From: an uncultured Mediterraneibacter sp.
GTDB taxonomy: Bacteria; Bacillota; Clostridia; Lachnospirales; Lachnospiraceae
Direction of reading: 5' to 3'
DNA: 64,000 nt
Assembly (NCBI GenBank): GCA_944383695.1
Contig: CALWQP010000007.1
Location: 1 to 64,000, forward strand
Positions 17,560 through 25,917 of this stretch are shown here, one piece after another. Every line of letters begins with the position of its first letter. The stretch's first letter is position 1. A model generated the notes under the pieces. It did not search any database. It saw nothing but the letters and a program-made list of their open reading frames with translations, and was not told the DNA's origin. The position numbers and the translations under genes are program-made.

Positions 17560-17841
17560 ATGAACGATTACAGGATCACAGACGGAGCAACAGGCGAAGC
17601 TTTTCTCTGTCATTCGGATGAAAATCTGCTGGCAGCAATGCGCCGTTCGGGGAAGGGCCCTATAAAGACAGGCTGTTTCGGCGGCGGATGCGGAGTGTGC
17701 AAAGTACGCATATTGGACGGTAGATACCAGGCGTTCAAAAAGATGAGCAAGGCGCATGTCTCACCGGAGGAAGAAAAGCAGAACATCGTGCTTGCCTGCT
17801 GCGTCAGACCCCTTAGTAACATTACGCTGATCAAAGCGTAA
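17560..17841 (+). CDS. XylT-like [2Fe-2S] ferredoxin
   Basis: 93-residue plant-type ferredoxin. The cluster ligands fit Cys39, Cys44 and Cys47 (KTGCFGGGCGVCKVRI) and a Cys at 80 or 81 (VLACCVRP). GRYQAFKKMSKAHVSPEEEKQ is characteristic of the XylT/DmpQ/NahT group, which sits beside catechol 2,3-dioxygenase in Pseudomonas meta operons and re-reduces the dioxygenase iron when it is oxidised to Fe(III). It has 38 bases to the dioxygenase start, so the partnership seems preserved. The source of electrons is not encoded nearby. Confidence 0.9.
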   Translation: MNDYRITDGATGEAFLCHSDENLLAAMRRSGKGPIKTGCFGGGCGVCKVRILDGRYQAFKKMSKAHVSPEEEKQNIVLACCVRPLSNITLIKA

Positions 17842-17879
17842 TAGATATAATCAAATTTATAACAAAGGAGGAAACAAAA

Positions 17880-18806
17880 ATGGCACTCAACAAAACTCTA
17901 CGCCCCGGACTGATTCAAATGCGGGTATTGGATCTGGACCAGACCCTGGATTTCTACACTAACATCCTTGGTCTTAATGAGGTAGGACGCACCGAGGATG
18001 GGCGCGTTATGCTCAAAGGATATGATGAATTTGATCATCATTCCGTGACCCTTCGTCTGGCTGACGAGGCAGGCCTTGACTATGTTGCCTTTAAAGTGGA
18101 TAGTCCCGGGACTCTGGAGAGCCTCAAGGACGCCACAGAAGCATTTGGATATCCGGTAGATGAAGTACCAGCCAACACGAATCAGCCTGGTTTTGGCAAG
18201 CGCTACGGGTTTACCATCTGCACCGGACACCGCATTGAACTCTATGCGGATGTGGAGAAAGCTGCGCAGGTTCCCATGACACACAACCCTCACCCATGGG
18301 TGGAAGCTCCCCGGGGAATGCGCGCACAGCGTTTTGACCACTGCCTGCTCTACGGACCGAACATTGCGGAAGCTGAGAGGTATTTCACGGAAGTCCTGGG
18401 CATGTTTGCGCCGGAGGTATGTAATACACCGGAAGGTAACCGGTTCGCGACCTGGCTTACCAGCGGAAATAAGGCTCATGATATTGCTTTTGTGGAGTAT
18501 GAGAAGCCGGGCAAGATCCATCATCTGGCATTCCTTCTTCAGGACTGGAATGATATCGGCAATGCAGCGGACTTTATCGGACGTTACAGCTTAAAACGTG
18601 ATGTAGGCCCCACCCGCCATGCCATCACACGAGGACAGACGATCTACTTCTGGGAGCCCTCCGGTAACCGTATCGAGACCTATTGCGGCGGATATACGGC
18701 ATATCCGGACAACCCGGTCCGTGTATGGGATGTATCTGAGGTTGGCAAAGGACTGTTCTACTATGAGGGAGAACTGATTCCATCCTTCCTTCAGGTAGTG
18801 ACCTAG
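17880..18806 (+). CDS. Catechol 2,3-dioxygenase (XylE/DmpB type)
   Basis: 308-residue extradiol dioxygenase: catechol + O2 to 2-hydroxymuconate semialdehyde. Two vicinal-oxygen-chelate modules. The Fe(II) ligands match P. putida XylE with a one-residue offset: His154 (RFDHCLLYG), His215 (KIHHLAFLL) and Glu266 (SGNRIETYCGG). The active-site His200 (KAHDIAFV), His247 (PTRHAITRG) and Tyr256 (TIYFWEP) are also present, so the protein looks fully functional. It ends the operon before a strong terminator and has an AAAGGAGG ribosome site. The reaction needs molecular oxygen, which is odd for a presumed obligate anaerobe. Substrate (catechol or alkylcatechol) cannot be read from the sequence. Confidence 0.95.
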   Translation: MALNKTLRPGLIQMRVLDLDQTLDFYTNILGLNEVGRTEDGRVMLKGYDEFDHHSVTLRLADEAGLDYVAFKVDSPGTLESLKDATEAFGYPVDEVPANTNQPGFGKRYGFTICTGHRIELYADVEKAAQVPMTHNPHPWVEAPRGMRAQRFDHCLLYGPNIAEAERYFTEVLGMFAPEVCNTPEGNRFATWLTSGNKAHDIAFVEYEKPGKIHHLAFLLQDWNDIGNAADFIGRYSLKRDVGPTRHAITRGQTIYFWEPSGNRIETYCGGYTAYPDNPVRVWDVSEVGKGLFYYEGELIPSFLQVVT

Positions 18807-18841
18807 TATTTGAAAAAATGTGAAAAATAGGATGATCCGTA

Positions 18842-18893
18842 CCCTGGCAGTGTGACGCAGGAAAACAGATGCGTCATACTGCCGGGGATTTTT
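18842..18893 (+). terminator. Terminator ending catechol operon
   Basis: An 18-bp stem (18842-18859 with 18870-18887, two G-U pairs) around a 10-nt loop, then A and five T. Very strong. Confidence 0.95.
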
Positions 18894-18964
18894 ATGGTCT
18901 TTTGGAAGCCTGACGGTTTCATTCCTCAAAATAAAACAGTTCTTCAAATGGTTTTGGAAAGTTT

Positions 18965-18993
18965 ATGACAAAAGAACTCACAAGTGATATAAT
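18965..18993 (+). promoter_or_regulatory. Promoter for small lipoprotein gene
   Basis: ATGACA (18965-18970), 17-nt spacer, TATAAT (18988-18993), about 95 nt upstream of the gene at 19089. Confidence 0.6.
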
Positions 18994-19088
18994 GTCTATA
19001 AGAATTGGAGCAACTGTCCAAGTGCCAACTTACCCAACTGTAAGAAAAGAGCGTTTGAGAAACATTCATATTGAAAGGAGAGGGCACA

Positions 19089-19424
19089 ATGAAAAAGCTG
19101 TTGACAGCGGTAGTTTTCTGCACAGTGCTGTTTGTCGGATGTGGAAAAAATGAGACCACGAAAACATATGAGCAGTCTGAAAAGGACGGAGTAGTAAAAA
19201 CATACTATGAGATGGATGACGGCACATGGAAATGTGATGATGTCACATATCAGCACAGATTGGAGCTGAGCGGGAAAATGCCTAACGCGGCGAAGGATAG
19301 CCGATTTGTTGTGCTGACAGATCAGGAAGGGCTCACCTTTGAGGAGGTATCTAAAAGTCTGTACAGCAGTTCCATGAAGGACGTCAGGGTCATGGAAGGT
19401 TCCGTCATTGTGGAGATGAAATAG
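19089..19424 (+). CDS. Small putative lipoprotein
   Basis: 111 residues from ATG 19089 (GAAAGGAGAGG upstream). The N-terminus is a lipoprotein signal, MKKLLTAVVFCTVLFVGC, with the lipobox Cys18. The mature part begins KNETTKTYEQSEKDG and has no domain I recognise; it alternates short beta-like stretches (VVKTYYEMDDGTWKCDD, RFVVLTDQEG). Expected to be tethered to the outer face of the membrane. Own promoter and terminator, so a single-gene unit. Confidence 0.75.
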   Translation: MKKLLTAVVFCTVLFVGCGKNETTKTYEQSEKDGVVKTYYEMDDGTWKCDDVTYQHRLELSGKMPNAAKDSRFVVLTDQEGLTFEEVSKSLYSSSMKDVRVMEGSVIVEMK

Positions 19425-19435
19425 AGTTTTGAGGG

Positions 19436-19464
19436 CAGGTCCGGCTTTGGCCGGACCTGATTTT
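19436..19464 (+). terminator. Terminator after lipoprotein gene
   Basis: Perfect 10-bp stem CAGGTCCGGC / GCCGGACCTG with a TTTG loop, then ATTTT. Confidence 0.9.
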
Positions 19465-19528
19465 ATCTGGAAAAATATGAGAATACCTGTAAAGAAAATA
19501 TACAAATTCAGAGATTTGTTAAAATATT

Positions 19529-19557
19529 TTGATAAACAGATGAAAAAGTGCTATGAT
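19529..19557 (+). promoter_or_regulatory. Promoter for degV
   Basis: TTGATA (19529-19534), 17-nt spacer, TATGAT (19552-19557), about 55 nt before the ATG. Confidence 0.65.
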
Positions 19558-19613
19558 AGACATGATAATACTGCCTTACATGGCAGACAGTGATATAAGC
19601 AGGAGGTACAAAG

Positions 19614-20477
19614 ATGAGAGATTATGTGATCACAGTGAACAGTACTGTGGATCTGCCTAAGGAGTGGCTTAAGGAGAGACATGTCCCCGTGGTTCCGCTC
19701 AGATATACAATAGACGGAAGGACCTATACGGATATGGAGGGACTGTCTGCAAAAGAATTTTTCGCAAAGCTCCGGGAAGGAAAGATGTCTGTGACGTCGC
19801 AGGTGAACCCGGAAGAAGCGGTAGAGGCGCTGGAGCCTTATGTGAAGGAAGGAAAGGATATCCTGCATCTTGGATTCTCTTCGGGCTTGAGCGGTACGCT
19901 CAACAGTATGCGGATCGCAGGGCAGATGCTTGAGGAGAAATACCCGGAGGCAAAAGTCATCGTGATTGATACCCTCTGTGCATGCCTGGGGGAAGGGCTT
20001 CTGCTCCACAAAGCGCTCCAGGTCAAAGAGCAGGGCAGGACCATCGAAGAAACAGCGCAGTGGGTGGAGGAGAATAAACTCCATATCTGCCATAATGTGA
20101 CTGTGGACGACTTAAATCACCTCCACAGAGGCGGAAGAGTGTCAAAGACAACTGCTGTGATCGGAACGCTTGTTCAGATCAAACCTATCATACATATGGA
20201 CAATGCCGGCAAGCTTCAGGTGATCGGAAAAGAGAGGGGCAGGAAAAAGTCACTGAATAAGATTGTTGATATGGCTGTGGAGCAGTCAAAAGGCTGGGAT
20301 AATGACATTATCATGATCACTCATGGCGACTGCCTTGAGGACGCGGAGTATGTGGCAAAGCTGGTACGCGAGAAGATGGGCGTTGACAATATCCTGATCA
20401 ACAATATCGGAACGGTGATCGGAAGCCATACCGGACCGGGCGTGGTGGCAGTGTTCTGTATGGGAGAAAAGAGATAG
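19614..20477 (+). CDS. DegV-family fatty-acid-binding protein
   Basis: 287 residues, the usual DegV length. In Firmicutes such proteins (FakB) carry a fatty acid for phosphorylation by FakA. Marks: ITVNSTVDLPKEWL at the N-terminus, TSQVNPEEAVEALEPYV, LGFSSGLSGTLNSM (fatty-acid carboxylate site) and IIHMDNAGKLQVIGKERGRKKS. The C-terminal GTVIGSHTGPGVVAVFC segment is intact. GGAGG lies eight bases before the ATG. It is on its own transcript; no fakA homologue adjoins it. Confidence 0.93.
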   Translation: MRDYVITVNSTVDLPKEWLKERHVPVVPLRYTIDGRTYTDMEGLSAKEFFAKLREGKMSVTSQVNPEEAVEALEPYVKEGKDILHLGFSSGLSGTLNSMRIAGQMLEEKYPEAKVIVIDTLCACLGEGLLLHKALQVKEQGRTIEETAQWVEENKLHICHNVTVDDLNHLHRGGRVSKTTAVIGTLVQIKPIIHMDNAGKLQVIGKERGRKKSLNKIVDMAVEQSKGWDNDIIMITHGDCLEDAEYVAKLVREKMGVDNILINNIGTVIGSHTGPGVVAVFCMGEKR

Positions 20478-20587
20478 AATCCGGATTTGTTGTAGGGATG
20501 TGTGGCTCGAGAGCCTTTCTATACATAGCGGGCAGCTGCCCGGTCCGTTTAGGGCTGGAGGCTGCCTGCTGTGCATTATTAAAACTG

Positions 20588-20618
20588 AAATTGTGCGGGA
20601 GAACTCTCGCCGCACAAT
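20588..20618. terminator. Hairpin between convergent genes
   Basis: AATTGTGCGGGAGA pairs with TCTCGCCGCACAATT with one bulged base. It lies between degV (+) and the FKBP gene (-) and could end the minus-strand transcript; T-richness is modest on both sides. Confidence 0.55.
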
Positions 20619-20629
20619 TCTGATAAGAT

Positions 20630-21181
20630 TTACTTATATATTCCGTTGACTGTTACCTGGAAGAGCGCTTCTTTTCCATTCAGATCTTCTACTCCGTAAT
20701 TTTCCGGGAAGGTTACATACACATCTACCTGGTCTCCCGGGTGCGCGCCGATGAGCTGGTCTTCGAAATCATCGATATAGCTTCCTGAGCCGATTTCGAG
20801 ATCTGCGCCCATTCCCTGAGTATTACCGCCCTCAAATTCTACTCCGTCAATGCTCCCTACATAGTCAATGTTGACAGTATCGCCGTTTTCCACCGTGAGG
20901 GAGGTATCAGTGGAGTAGGAGGTGCCGGTGTCTTCAGCGGTCGTATCTGTGCCGTCAGACGTGGTGTCTGTTCCAGAGGCATCTTCCGTATTCGTGTTGT
21001 CCGTCTGGCTGTTATCTGTATTGTTGGAATTTCCATTAACGATAAGTACGATCACGAGGACCAATACAGCAAGACTTGGGATACCGATCGCAAGAATCTT
21101 GCTCAGCTTTTTTTGGAATTCTTTTTTGCGCCGTTCTTCAGCTCTGCGCTGCTGTGCCATTTTTCGATTTTCTTTTTTCAT
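20630..21181 (-). CDS. Membrane-anchored FKBP-type peptidyl-prolyl isomerase
   Basis: 183 residues. A basic N-terminus ([19 protein letters not shown]) stays inside, one transmembrane helix spans about residues 28-50, a Thr/Asp/Asn-rich linker of about 45 residues follows, and an FKBP-like domain ([20 protein letters not shown] to the end) lies outside. [33 protein letters not shown] matches the FKBP/trigger-factor PPIase core. Likely folds exported proteins in the envelope. Convergent with degV, and divergent from helD, whose promoter region it shares. Confidence 0.85.
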   Translation of the reverse strand: MKKENRKMAQQRRAEERRKKEFQKKLSKILAIGIPSLAVLVLVIVLIVNGNSNNTDNSQTDNTNTEDASGTDTTSDGTDTTAEDTGTSYSTDTSLTVENGDTVNIDYVGSIDGVEFEGGNTQGMGADLEIGSGSYIDDFEDQLIGAHPGDQVDVYVTFPENYGVEDLNGKEALFQVTVNGIYK

Positions 21182-21282
21182 TGTCTTACCTCATTTTGTT
21201 TAGATGTCTTTTGATGCCATAGATATAATATTATAAAAAGAAAATATGACTAATTTGTGATTTCTTTTCAAAAAATACGTGG

Positions 21283-21326
21283 TATAATGATTGCACGCTG
21301 TGCAATCCAGACCGCCACGGCGGTCT
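21283..21326 (+). promoter_or_regulatory. helD -10 box with two tandem palindromes
   Basis: TATAAT (21283-21288) is followed at once by GATTGCAC-GCT-GTGCAATC (21289-21307) and then AGACCGCC-AC-GGCGGTCT (21309-21326), both perfect. The first covers the expected start site, so it could be an operator; the second would form a hairpin in the leader. The -35 box is weak. Confidence 0.6.
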
Positions 21327-21394
21327 GCCCCGCCATGCGGACTTATACCTCAGCCGCGGTAGTAAATTTGAAGAGCAGACTGGAGAGAAGAGAT

Positions 21395-23452
21395 ATGACA
21401 GAAAACAACAGGTGTTTTGACGGAACTCTTTTTCTTGAAGATATAGAGAGCAAACTGAGACAGAGACTTGACCAGCTTAATAAGGAGCTGGACGAAGGAC
21501 AGAAAGAAATCGAAAACATGCACGAGTATTACTGGGAAAACTATACAGAGATGGACCAGTATGGCTATGAGGACTATGATAATCAGCAGGCACTCCTTTA
21601 TCAAGTGAATTCGAACCAGGAAAAGGCAAAATTAAAGCGCCGGTTTGAGAAAATGCTGGATTCGCCGTTTTTTGGCAGAGTGGATTTCCGGTTTGAGGGG
21701 GAGGAAGAAGCAGAGCCTTTCTATATCGGCATCGGGAATTTCGCGGAGCGGGCAGGAATGACGCCCCTGGTCTATGACTGGCGGGCCCCTGTGAGCGGGT
21801 TATTTTATGATTATGATAAGGGACCGGCATCCTATGAAGCGCCATCCGGGACGATCAGCGGAGAGATTACTGCAAAATGGCAGTATAAGATCCGGGGCGG
21901 CAAGATGGTCTATGGGTTTGAAAGCGATGTAAAGATTGATGATGAAATCTTAAAGCAGGAGCTTGGCAACAATGGGGACGCGCAGTTAAAGAGCATTGTG
22001 CGGACGATCCAGAAGGAGCAGAACGAGATCATCCGTAACACCAAAGACCGGATACTGGTCATACAGGGAGCGGCGGGAAGCGGAAAGACATCAATTGCGC
22101 TTCACAGGATCGCCTATCTTTTATACCATGACAGGCTTAATCTGCGTTCATCCAATATCCTTATCCTGTCGCCGAACAGTGTTTTTGCGGATTACATTTC
22201 CCACATTCTTCCAGAACTTGGCGAGGAAAATATCCGTGAGATGAGTTTTGACCTGTTTGCATATAAAGAATTGAAGGACACTGCGGCTGACTGCGAGGAC
22301 CGGTATGATCATTTAGAGCGGATGATGAAGTTCCCGGACTCTAAGGCTGATGAGAGGTTTCATTGGAAGCAGTCCGCAGAGTTCGTGGGTGAGGTGGAAG
22401 GATTTCTGGCAGTAGAAGAGGACAGGCTGATGGATTTCCGGGATATTGAATTTCGTGGAATGAGGCTGTCAGAGGAGGAACTCATCCATCTCTTTTATGA
22501 TAAATTTTATGACACGCCGATACTGAAACGGATGGATGCGGTGATGGAATATTTCGTGGATTCTTATGAGACTCTGAGAGGGAGAGACATTGAAGAAGAG
22601 GACAGGGAACTCCTTCAGAAAAAATTCGACAGAATGTACGTGACGAAAGACATTTATAGTCTTTATAACCGGCTGATGGAGTTCTGCGGACAGGAGGAAC
22701 TGTCCGACACTCCTTTTGACAGAAGAAAAATTCTTTATGAAGACGTATTTCCGATGCTGTATCTGAAATACAGGCTGACCGGGGAGAGCGCACACAAAAA
22801 TATCAAGCATCTTGTGATCGATGAGATGCAGGATTATTCTTACCTTCAATATGTGATCCTCCAAAGACTGTTTGACTGCCGGATGACTATCCTGGGAGAC
22901 CGGGCGCAGACGCTTGATAAAGAACAGCAGGATGTGCTGAGATTCCTCCCTAAAATATTCGGAAAGGGCATTCGCACGGTGGTCATGAATAAGAGCTATC
23001 GAAACACTTGGGAGATCGCAACCTATGCTGGGAAGATCAGTGGAATCACAGATATAGAGCTTCTGGAGCGCCATGGAAAGGAAGTAGAGCAAAAGACATT
23101 TGCTTCAGAAGACGAGATGCTCTCCGCGATCAGGGAAAACCTGAATGTAGGAGCAGAAGGCTTTGAGACAGCCGCGGTCATTGCAATGACAGAGGAAGAA
23201 GCATTTGATATTTACAGACTGCTGGAGAACAGGGGAATCGATGTCTCTTATGTAGACAGGGACAGTTCAGCATTTCGCAGAGGACTGACAGTGACAACAT
23301 TTTACCTTGCAAAAGGCCTGGAATTTGACCAGGTATTTGCAGTGCGGGGAAAACCGGACAATCCGCTGGCAGGGCAGGCGGAATACATCTGTGCGACAAG
23401 AGCCCTGCATGAGCTGTATGTGTATCAGATTGAGAAGCCTTCCGGCTGCTGA
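21395..23452 (+). CDS. helD: HelD-type RNA polymerase recycling ATPase
   Basis: 685 residues from ATG 21395; the frame is open 138 bases upstream but only this start has a GGAGAGAAGAG site. UvrD/Rep-like superfamily 1 ATPase. A long N-terminal coiled arm (LEDIESKLRQRLDQLNKELDEGQKEIENM) is typical of HelD, which inserts into the RNA polymerase channel. Walker A is IQGAAGSGKTSIALHRIAYLLY, Walker B VIDEMQDYSYLQ, then LGDRAQTLD and NKSYRNTWEIA. The C-terminal helicase part has TVTTFYLAKGLEFDQVF. HelD frees stalled RNA polymerase using ATP and can affect rifamycin tolerance. A DNA-repair helicase is less likely because of the arm. Confidence 0.88.
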   Translation: MTENNRCFDGTLFLEDIESKLRQRLDQLNKELDEGQKEIENMHEYYWENYTEMDQYGYEDYDNQQALLYQVNSNQEKAKLKRRFEKMLDSPFFGRVDFRFEGEEEAEPFYIGIGNFAERAGMTPLVYDWRAPVSGLFYDYDKGPASYEAPSGTISGEITAKWQYKIRGGKMVYGFESDVKIDDEILKQELGNNGDAQLKSIVRTIQKEQNEIIRNTKDRILVIQGAAGSGKTSIALHRIAYLLYHDRLNLRSSNILILSPNSVFADYISHILPELGEENIREMSFDLFAYKELKDTAADCEDRYDHLERMMKFPDSKADERFHWKQSAEFVGEVEGFLAVEEDRLMDFRDIEFRGMRLSEEELIHLFYDKFYDTPILKRMDAVMEYFVDSYETLRGRDIEEEDRELLQKKFDRMYVTKDIYSLYNRLMEFCGQEELSDTPFDRRKILYEDVFPMLYLKYRLTGESAHKNIKHLVIDEMQDYSYLQYVILQRLFDCRMTILGDRAQTLDKEQQDVLRFLPKIFGKGIRTVVMNKSYRNTWEIATYAGKISGITDIELLERHGKEVEQKTFASEDEMLSAIRENLNVGAEGFETAAVIAMTEEEAFDIYRLLENRGIDVSYVDRDSSAFRRGLTVTTFYLAKGLEFDQVFAVRGKPDNPLAGQAEYICATRALHELYVYQIEKPSGC

Positions 23453-23546
23453 TACTGATTTACAGTGGTTTTTGAGTACGGTTTTTTCGTATAAATTGCC
23501 TCTGGCTGGAAATCTTATAATAATAAAAAGCAACCAGGAGGCATCT

Positions 23547-24995
23547 ATGGAATCCATATGGAGTAAAACCTGTGATATGCGGAAGCGTCAGGCTCTGGAC
23601 AGGGATATTGAGACAGACGTGGCTGTGATCGGCGGCGGGATGGCAGGGATACTGACTTCGTATCAGCTGGAGCGTTCCGGTGTGCGGACAGTCATTCTGG
23701 AAGCTGAGCGGATCGGTGGTGGGCAGACTAAGAACACCACAGCAAAGATTACATCCCAGCATGGAATGTTCTGCCGCGACTTCATTGAAAAGAAGGGGAA
23801 AGACGCTGCACGGCAGTATGTCCGGGCAAATCAGGCGGCAGTGGAGGAATATAAGAGGATCATCCGGGAGGAGGAGATTGACTGCGATCTTGGAGAAACG
23901 GATTCTTATGTATATTCACAAGACGGAGAAAAATTAAAATCTGAAGCCGGGGCAGCACTGGAACTTGGTATTGATGCCGCCTATGAACGTCAGGTCGAGA
24001 TACCGGCTGTGTGCGCCGGAGCAGTGAAATTCGCCCGACAGGCCCAGTTTCACCCGCTGAAATTTATTGACGCGCTGTCTGAACAATTAACAGTTTACGA
24101 AGACACACCTGTAAAGGAAGTAGAAGAGCATACGATTAGGACGCCAGGTGGGAGCGTGAGGGCAGGGAAGATTGTTTTTGCCACTCATTTTCCATTTATT
24201 AATTTTCCTGGCATGTATTTCGCGCGGATGCATCAGGAACGTTCCTATGTTCTGGCGCTGGAGAATACGGGGACGATCAATGGAATGTACATCGGTGATG
24301 GGGTGGATGCACTTTCGTTCCGGCAGTTTGACCGTTATCTCCTCCTTGGCGGGGAGGGACACCGTACAGGCGAGAACAATGAAGGAGGAAAATATGAGGG
24401 TGGAAGCTATGAGAGACTGCGTGCGGCAGCGAGGGAACTCTATCCTCAGAGCCGGGAAACTGCCTGCTGGTCCGCCCAGGACTGTGTCACCGCTGACAAG
24501 ATCCCCTTCATCGGCAGATATGCATCGGATCGTCCGGACTGGTTTGTCGCCACAGGTTTTCAGAAGTGGGGCATGAGCTCATCCATGGTATCGGCCATGC
24601 TCCTTCGAGATATGATCTGCGGAACAGAGAACTCCTGTGCGGAAGTATTCGCACCGTCAAGGTTTTCTGCAGAAGAGATCCCGCAGATCATGAAAGACAG
24701 CGGAAAGGCGGTAAAAGGGCTGACAAAGCGATTCTTTCACATCCCTGAGGAGACAGTCAGTCAATTGAAACCGGGACAAGGCGCGGTCGTCGAGACGGAG
24801 AGCGGCAAGGCAGGGGTCTACAAGACAGAGGATCAGAAAATTTATAAGGTGGATATCGTGTGCCCACATCTGGGATGTGAGCTGACATGGAATCCGGATG
24901 AAAAGTCATGGGACTGCCCATGCCACGGCTCCCGCTTTGACTATAAAGGGAACTTGCTGGAGGGGCCTGCACAGGAGGGGATTCATTATGAGTGA
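23547..24995 (+). CDS. FAD-dependent oxidoreductase with C-terminal Rieske domain
   Basis: 482 residues from ATG 23547 (CAGGAGG seven bases before). N-terminal DAO-type FAD fold: DVAVIGGGMAGILTSYQLERSG (about residues 25-46), EAERIGGGQTKNTTAKITSQHG, and FVATGFQKWGMSSSM near the end of the fold. The C-terminal about 80 residues are a Rieske [2Fe-2S] domain with Cys439, His441, Cys457 and His460, plus the extra Cys444 and Cys459 that form the stabilising disulfide. Substrate unknown; Bacillus YhfW has the same layout. Its stop codon overlaps the next gene's start by 8 bases, so the two act together at least in expression. Confidence 0.9.
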   Translation: MESIWSKTCDMRKRQALDRDIETDVAVIGGGMAGILTSYQLERSGVRTVILEAERIGGGQTKNTTAKITSQHGMFCRDFIEKKGKDAARQYVRANQAAVEEYKRIIREEEIDCDLGETDSYVYSQDGEKLKSEAGAALELGIDAAYERQVEIPAVCAGAVKFARQAQFHPLKFIDALSEQLTVYEDTPVKEVEEHTIRTPGGSVRAGKIVFATHFPFINFPGMYFARMHQERSYVLALENTGTINGMYIGDGVDALSFRQFDRYLLLGGEGHRTGENNEGGKYEGGSYERLRAAARELYPQSRETACWSAQDCVTADKIPFIGRYASDRPDWFVATGFQKWGMSSSMVSAMLLRDMICGTENSCAEVFAPSRFSAEEIPQIMKDSGKAVKGLTKRFFHIPEETVSQLKPGQGAVVETESGKAGVYKTEDQKIYKVDIVCPHLGCELTWNPDEKSWDCPCHGSRFDYKGNLLEGPAQEGIHYE

Positions 24996-25917
24996 TCACT
25001 TTTATGGATGGTATTTCCGGTGTCAGGGAGAAGAGGGGAGTATCGCAGTGATCCCGGCGGTGCACATCTCTGCAAAGAAACGGTCCTGTTCCATTCAGGT
25101 CATTACAGAGTCAGGAAGCTGGAATAGAGTGTTTCCGGTCCAGCAGTTCCGGATCAACAGGGACAAGGGTATCATGCAGATCGGGGAGAATCTGTTCTCA
25201 AGGAAGGGAATCCGCCTGAATCTGGAAACTGAAGAGTTAAAGATCAGCGGCATCCTGCGGTTTGGCCAGTTTGCCGAACCAAAGTATGACATCATGGGAC
25301 CATTTCGGTATATTCCGGGAATGGAGTGCAGACATGCTGTGTACAGCATGAGGCATTCTGTGACCGGAGAACTGAGAGTGAATGGAGAGCTGCTTCGTTT
25401 CCAGGATGGAAAAGGCTATATGGAAGGAGACAGCGGAAGCTCCTTTCCGGAACAGTATGCCTGGACACAGCACTTTCTCGGTGACGGCTCTCTTATGCTT
25501 GCGGCGGCTACGGTACCGCTGGGACAGATGTGTTTCACAGGAACTGTCGGCATCCTGTATCAGAAGGGGAGGGAATACCGGTTTGCAACTTATCTCGGCG
25601 CGTCCGTACAGAAAATAGGAAATGGAGAATTGTTCATCCGGCAGGGGAAATACTCTCTGAGAGTCCGTTTTCCAAGGCAGACAGGAAGCGTGCTGTGCGC
25701 GCCGCAAAATGGGAAAATGACGCGGAAAATCCGGGAAAGTGTATCCTGCCGGGCAGAGTGTACATTGCTGTGCGGGGACAGGATCGTGTTCCGGACAGTC
25801 ACGGACAAAGCAGCGTTTGAATACGAGACAAAAGAGGAAGAAAATGAAGATATCAGTAATCGCAGCAGGGAAGATAAAAGAGAGATATTTAAAAGACGCT
25901 ATCACAGAATACAGTAA
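24988..25917 (+). CDS. Tocopherol-cyclase-like family protein
   Basis: 309 residues from ATG 24988 (GGAGGGG upstream). All-beta protein resembling the tocopherol cyclase-like family (Pfam Tocopherol_cycl): DHFYGWYFRCQGEEGSIAVIP, ILRFGQFAEPKYDIMGPF, MECRHAVYSMRHSVTG and GYMEGDSGSSFPEQYAWTQ are the clearest stretches. In plants the family closes the chromanol ring of vitamin E; bacterial members, including this one, have no known substrate. The last 24 codons overlap the start of rlmH by 74 bases, in another frame; that tail (NRSREDKREIFKRRYHRIQ) is probably not part of the fold. Coupled to the FAD-Rieske gene. Confidence 0.75.
   Translation: MSDHFYGWYFRCQGEEGSIAVIPAVHISAKKRSCSIQVITESGSWNRVFPVQQFRINRDKGIMQIGENLFSRKGIRLNLETEELKISGILRFGQFAEPKYDIMGPFRYIPGMECRHAVYSMRHSVTGELRVNGELLRFQDGKGYMEGDSGSSFPEQYAWTQHFLGDGSLMLAAATVPLGQMCFTGTVGILYQKGREYRFATYLGASVQKIGNGELFIRQGKYSLRVRFPRQTGSVLCAPQNGKMTRKIRESVSCRAECTLLCGDRIVFRTVTDKAAFEYETKEEENEDISNRSREDKREIFKRRYHRIQ

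Noticed and set aside
21289-21394. tRNA or stable small RNA in the hairpin-rich helD leader
   Set aside because: The stems are too short and few for a tRNA cloverleaf, and no T-loop or CCA end is seen.
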